From positions 4,289,779 through 4,353,778 of the forward strand of contig NZ_CM001240.1 in assembly GCF_000230835.1 (NCBI RefSeq): a stretch of 64,000 bases of DNA. The letters are read 5' to 3'. The notes under the pieces were generated by a model. It was not told where the DNA came from. It worked only from the letters and a program-made list of their open reading frames with translations, and made no database searches. Of this stretch, positions 61,285 to 64,000 are shown piece after piece; the first letter of the stretch is position 1; every line of letters begins with the position of its first letter. Source of the stretch: Clostridium sp. DL-VIII. GTDB lineage: Bacteria > Bacillota > Clostridia > Clostridiales > Clostridiaceae. The position numbers were made by a program, and so were the translations under genes.

Positions 61285-62691
61285 TTATTCAATATTTGAA
61301 AGCTTTTCTCCCATGATTACACCCATTGCTGAGGCCATCATCAAGCCTCGTGTCCAACCACTTGAATCTCCTAGACAGTGCAGACCTTTTATATTCGTCT
61401 CAAAATTTTTGTCTAAATTAATTTTATTGCTATAAAATTTAATCTCTGGACCATATAATAACGTTTCTCTGCTTGCAAAACCTGGAACTACTATATCCAT
61501 AGCTTCAATAAACTTTAGAATATTTGTCATAGTTCTATATGGTATTGCAGATGTTAAATCCCCTGCTTCTGCATCTGGCAAAGTATGTCTAACATTTGAT
61601 TCATACAATTCTTTTTCCCAAGTTCTCTTACCATCTAATATATCGCCATATCGTTGAACTAATATTTTTCCATTTCCAAGCATATTAACAAGTTCTGCAA
61701 CCTTTTGACCATATTCGATAGGTTCATTAAATGGTGCTGAAAAATTATGCGAACTCAATATTGCAAGATTGGTATTGTCAGATTTTTTATCCTTATAAGA
61801 ATGACCATTAACTATAGCTAAGTTATTGTCATAATTTTCTTGGCTGACAAAGCCTCCTGGATTTTGACAGAAAGTTCTAACCTTATCTTTAAATGGTGCT
61901 GGATGTCCTATAAGCTTAGATTCATAAAGTACATTATTTACGCTTTCCATAACTTCATTTCTAAGTTCTACTCTAACTCCAATATCAACTGGTCCTGCGC
62001 TATGCTTTATATCATGTTCAACGCACATTTCCTTTAACCAGTCAGCCCCCTTTCTTCCTGCTGCAACCACAACTTTATTAGAAAAGACTTCCTCATCCTT
62101 ACTTCTAGTTAAGGAATCTGATATTAAAACTCCATATATTTCATTGTTCTTTATTAAAAGATTTTTAACTGTAGTATCAAATTTAATTTCCACTCCAGCA
62201 TCCAATAAGTGATTTTGAATTTTTAAATATATTTCTTGAGCTTTTTCAGTCCCTAAATGTCTTATTGGACAATCTACTAGTTTTAAACCACCTTGAATGG
62301 CTTTTCTTCTTATTTCTTTAATTGCTTCATTATTCCCTACACCTTCAACTTTAGTATCCGCACCAAAGCTTAAGTATATTGAATCTGTATAATCTATGTA
62401 TTCTTGTACTAAGTCAACACCTGCAAGTTCTGGTAAATCTCCACCAACTTCATGACTTAATGATAACTTTCCGTCTGAAAATGCTCCTGCTCCAGAAAAT
62501 CCTGTGGTGATATGACAATAAGGCTTGCAAGATACACACTTTTTAGTTTTATCCTTTGGACAATGCCTCTTATCAATGCTTTTTCCAGATTCAATCAAAA
62601 GAATCTTAGCTTGCGGCTTCTGCTTCTTTAATTCATACGCTGTAAATATTCCAGCTGGTCCAGCACCTACTATTATTAAATCATAATTCAT
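61285..62691 (-). CDS. FAD-dependent dehydrogenase (COG2509 type)
   Basis: 468 aa from ATG 62691; AAGGAG lies eight bases upstream, and an ATG two codons earlier is too close to it. The FAD/NAD Rossmann motif is IIVGAGPAG at the start, and the motif GFSGAGAFSDGKLSLS follows the CVSCKPYCHI Cys pair. The C-terminal GLHCLGDSSGWTRGLMMASA is the second FAD contact. This group of flavoproteins is widespread in Firmicutes without a proven substrate. Single-gene unit. Confidence 0.88.
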   Translation of the reverse strand: MNYDLIIVGAGPAGIFTAYELKKQKPQAKILLIESGKSIDKRHCPKDKTKKCVSCKPYCHITTGFSGAGAFSDGKLSLSHEVGGDLPELAGVDLVQEYIDYTDSIYLSFGADTKVEGVGNNEAIKEIRRKAIQGGLKLVDCPIRHLGTEKAQEIYLKIQNHLLDAGVEIKFDTTVKNLLIKNNEIYGVLISDSLTRSKDEEVFSNKVVVAAGRKGADWLKEMCVEHDIKHSAGPVDIGVRVELRNEVMESVNNVLYESKLIGHPAPFKDKVRTFCQNPGGFVSQENYDNNLAIVNGHSYKDKKSDNTNLAILSSHNFSAPFNEPIEYGQKVAELVNMLGNGKILVQRYGDILDGKRTWEKELYESNVRHTLPDAEAGDLTSAIPYRTMTNILKFIEAMDIVVPGFASRETLLYGPEIKFYSNKINLDKNFETNIKGLHCLGDSSGWTRGLMMASAMGVIMGEKLSNIE

Positions 62692-63121
62692 ACTCATCTC
62701 TCCTTGATATAATTTTTTAGTAGACACTTATAGCCCTATAGCAATTTACGGTAGCTTGGTAGAAACATTCAACCCTTATCGTTGAATTTATACAAGTGAA
62801 TATTATTCGTTTTTTTTATTTAATAGTTCATATTACTACGTAATTTTAGCTTATATATTGAAAAAAATCAAGAAAAAGCTAGATTTTTTTTCTAACATTC
62901 GTATAAACACGAACATTACTTTTCTAGAATTGTATATCAAAGAGTAAATTTCTATTAAATAAATTAAATCAAAATATATAGATTTAGTTTATGAAATTAT
63001 ATAAGCTTTATACCTTGAGCTTTCTAATTACCGCTTTACCAAGTTGCATAAAATGATAGAACCTAATATATTAACTATCTATAAATATATTATCAGGGCC
63101 TAACCTATCTTTTCACAAACA
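62692..63121. other. Gene-free stretch
   Basis: AT-rich region upstream of the FAD dehydrogenase. A weak dyad around ACATTCGTATAAACACGAAC (62898-62917) was noticed but is imperfect. No ORF with a ribosome site was seen. Confidence 0.4.
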
Positions 63122-63156
63122 AAGAAAACCATCAAAATCAATAATTATTTTGATGG
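63122..63156 (-). terminator. Terminator after the ECF S component gene
   Basis: CCATCAAAAT (63129-63138) pairs with ATTTTGATGG (63147-63156). On the minus strand TTTTCTTT follows; on the plus strand a T-run follows as well. Confidence 0.88.
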
Positions 63157-63215
63157 ATTTTTTTGCTTCTGTAATTTATATTTTAAATTCTTTAACAACT
63201 ATTTATTAGTTCTAA

Positions 63216-63815
63216 TTAATTTTTTCCCACGGGTAATAATAAACCTGATCTTTTTAAAATTGGTCTTAAACCATTATAGATGATGCTTGCTAATATTACA
63301 GATAATACTGCATTAACAGAAGTAGTAACCACACTTAATTTTGCCAAAACATCTGCTACTTTCTGTGGTTGTCCAATAACATATTGCTGATAAAAGTATC
63401 CTAATGTAGGATCCGAAAAAATATTAAAACCCAATCCACAAATTGCAGCAATAGTACTCCACTTCAATATATATTTCTTATCATTGCTTTTATCTATTTT
63501 AGCATACCTATGTGCAACTAGTCCTGTTATTAAACCAATGCACAATTTTAATATAAACGTTTTTGGTGCACCTATTGCATATACAGGATCAAGTAGATCC
63601 GAGATAGTCATTCCTATAGCCCCAGCTAACCCACCATACCATCCGCCAAGAAGTAACGCTGCCAACACGCAAAAAGCATTTCCAACGTGAAATGATGTTG
63701 CACTTCCGCCTGGTACTGGGATTTTAATTTGAAGAAAAGTAAATGATACGAAGCATAATGCTGCAAGCAGTCCAGTCTGCATCAACTTTACTGTTCTTGA
63801 ATTTTTATTTTCCAT
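63216..63815 (-). CDS. ECF transporter S component
   Basis: 199 aa with six hydrophobic segments. Signatures SATSFHVGNAFCVLAALLLG and GGLAGAIGMTISDLLDPVYA are those of the PF07155-type vitamin-binding S components. The vitamin cannot be read; pyridoxine-, thiamine- or queuosine-precursor-type ligands are possible. It works with a shared EcfAA'T module not in the window. ATG 63815 follows GAGGGGAT. Confidence 0.85.
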   Translation of the reverse strand: MENKNSRTVKLMQTGLLAALCFVSFTFLQIKIPVPGGSATSFHVGNAFCVLAALLLGGWYGGLAGAIGMTISDLLDPVYAIGAPKTFILKLCIGLITGLVAHRYAKIDKSNDKKYILKWSTIAAICGLGFNIFSDPTLGYFYQQYVIGQPQKVADVLAKLSVVTTSVNAVLSVILASIIYNGLRPILKRSGLLLPVGKN

Positions 63816-63864
63816 ATAGTATCCCCTCTTTCATTATTTGTTTTTATATGAAAATATTGTGACA

Positions 63865-63893
63865 ATTATAACATCAGAGAGTTAATATAGCAA
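63865..63893 (-). promoter_or_regulatory. Promoter of the ECF S component gene
   Basis: On the minus strand TTGCTA (63893-63888), a 17-base spacer and TATAAT (63870-63865) preceded by TG (extended -10). No riboswitch was recognised between it and the gene. Confidence 0.7.
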
Positions 63894-63941
63894 TTGTATG
63901 GATACACTTAATTCTTATAGCAGAATACTTGATCAAAATAT

Positions 63942-63987
63942 AAACTGCACATGATATCAATTAAAGATATTCACAATGTGCAGTTTT
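63942..63987. terminator. Terminator near the window edge
   Basis: AAACTGCACAT (63942-63952) pairs perfectly with ATGTGCAGTTT (63975-63985). It probably ends a gene lying beyond the window. Confidence 0.85.
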
Positions 63988-64000
63988 CACATTTATTTAA

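Noticed and set aside
62898..62917. Dyad considered as a LexA/DinR box
   Set aside because: It lacks the CGAAC-N4-GTTCG spacing.

Overview
The window reads as a chromosomal segment of a low-GC, strictly anaerobic, spore-forming Clostridium (sensu stricto, plausibly the solvent-producing C. beijerinckii / C. saccharoperbutylacetonicum group). The basis is the very AT-rich sequence, AGGAGG-type ribosome sites, a Spo0E-like protein, coenzyme-B12 ethanolamine ammonia-lyase, a ferredoxin-fused nitroreductase, an iron-type alcohol dehydrogenase and an HTH-TPR regulator paired with a small secreted peptide. The species call is inference. No rRNA, tRNA or CRISPR array was seen.

Layout. 1-8.5 kb: an aldo/keto reductase cut by the window edge, a DUF4179 anti-sigma / ECF sigma pair, a YhgE/Pip membrane protein, a 20-codon ORF with its own terminator, and an IS91-like transposase next to an orphan membrane protein. 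8.8-13.3 kb: an SDR-family reductase with an AraC regulator, then three small genes (Cys-rich 52 aa, Spo0E-like 59 aa, 53-aa secreted peptide) and the RRNPP-type regulator that probably senses the peptide. 13.8-21.6 kb: an alpha-glucoside locus (LacI regulator, binding protein, two permeases, two GH13 glucosidases; no ATPase, so a shared MsmK-type ATPase is presumed). 21.7-28.2 kb: MFS transporter, a ~290-bp palindrome, an orphan DUF692 enzyme, HxlR with its divergent nitroreductase, and small or decayed genes. 28.3-35.3 kb: ethanolamine use (alcohol dehydrogenase, eutA, permease, eutB, eutC) with no microcompartment shell genes. 35.5-40.2 kb: housekeeping genes. 40.3-47.1 kb: a five-gene exopolysaccharide operon resembling B. 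subtilis yda and Listeria pss, containing a GGDEF-like protein whose catalytic motif is lost but whose RxxD inhibitory site is kept in exact register. 47.5-55.8 kb: a transporter, SIMPL protein, AspD-type aminotransferase and two near-identical GT1 glycosyltransferases, with many copies of a short palindromic repeat and a 6S RNA. 56-64 kb: bioB-bioY under a BirA-type operator, a stand-alone receiver protein, two tandem sRNA-like units, an integrase fragment, an FAD dehydrogenase and an ECF S component.

The most interesting non-standard signals are the peptide/RRNPP/Spo0E cluster (10.9-13.2 kb), the tandem sRNA units with C-rich motifs (60.66-60.98 kb), the c-di-GMP-receptor exopolysaccharide operon, eutA apparently starting at ATT behind a leader terminator, and two families of fold-back repeats. 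All functional statements come from reading motifs and context; no database search was run.
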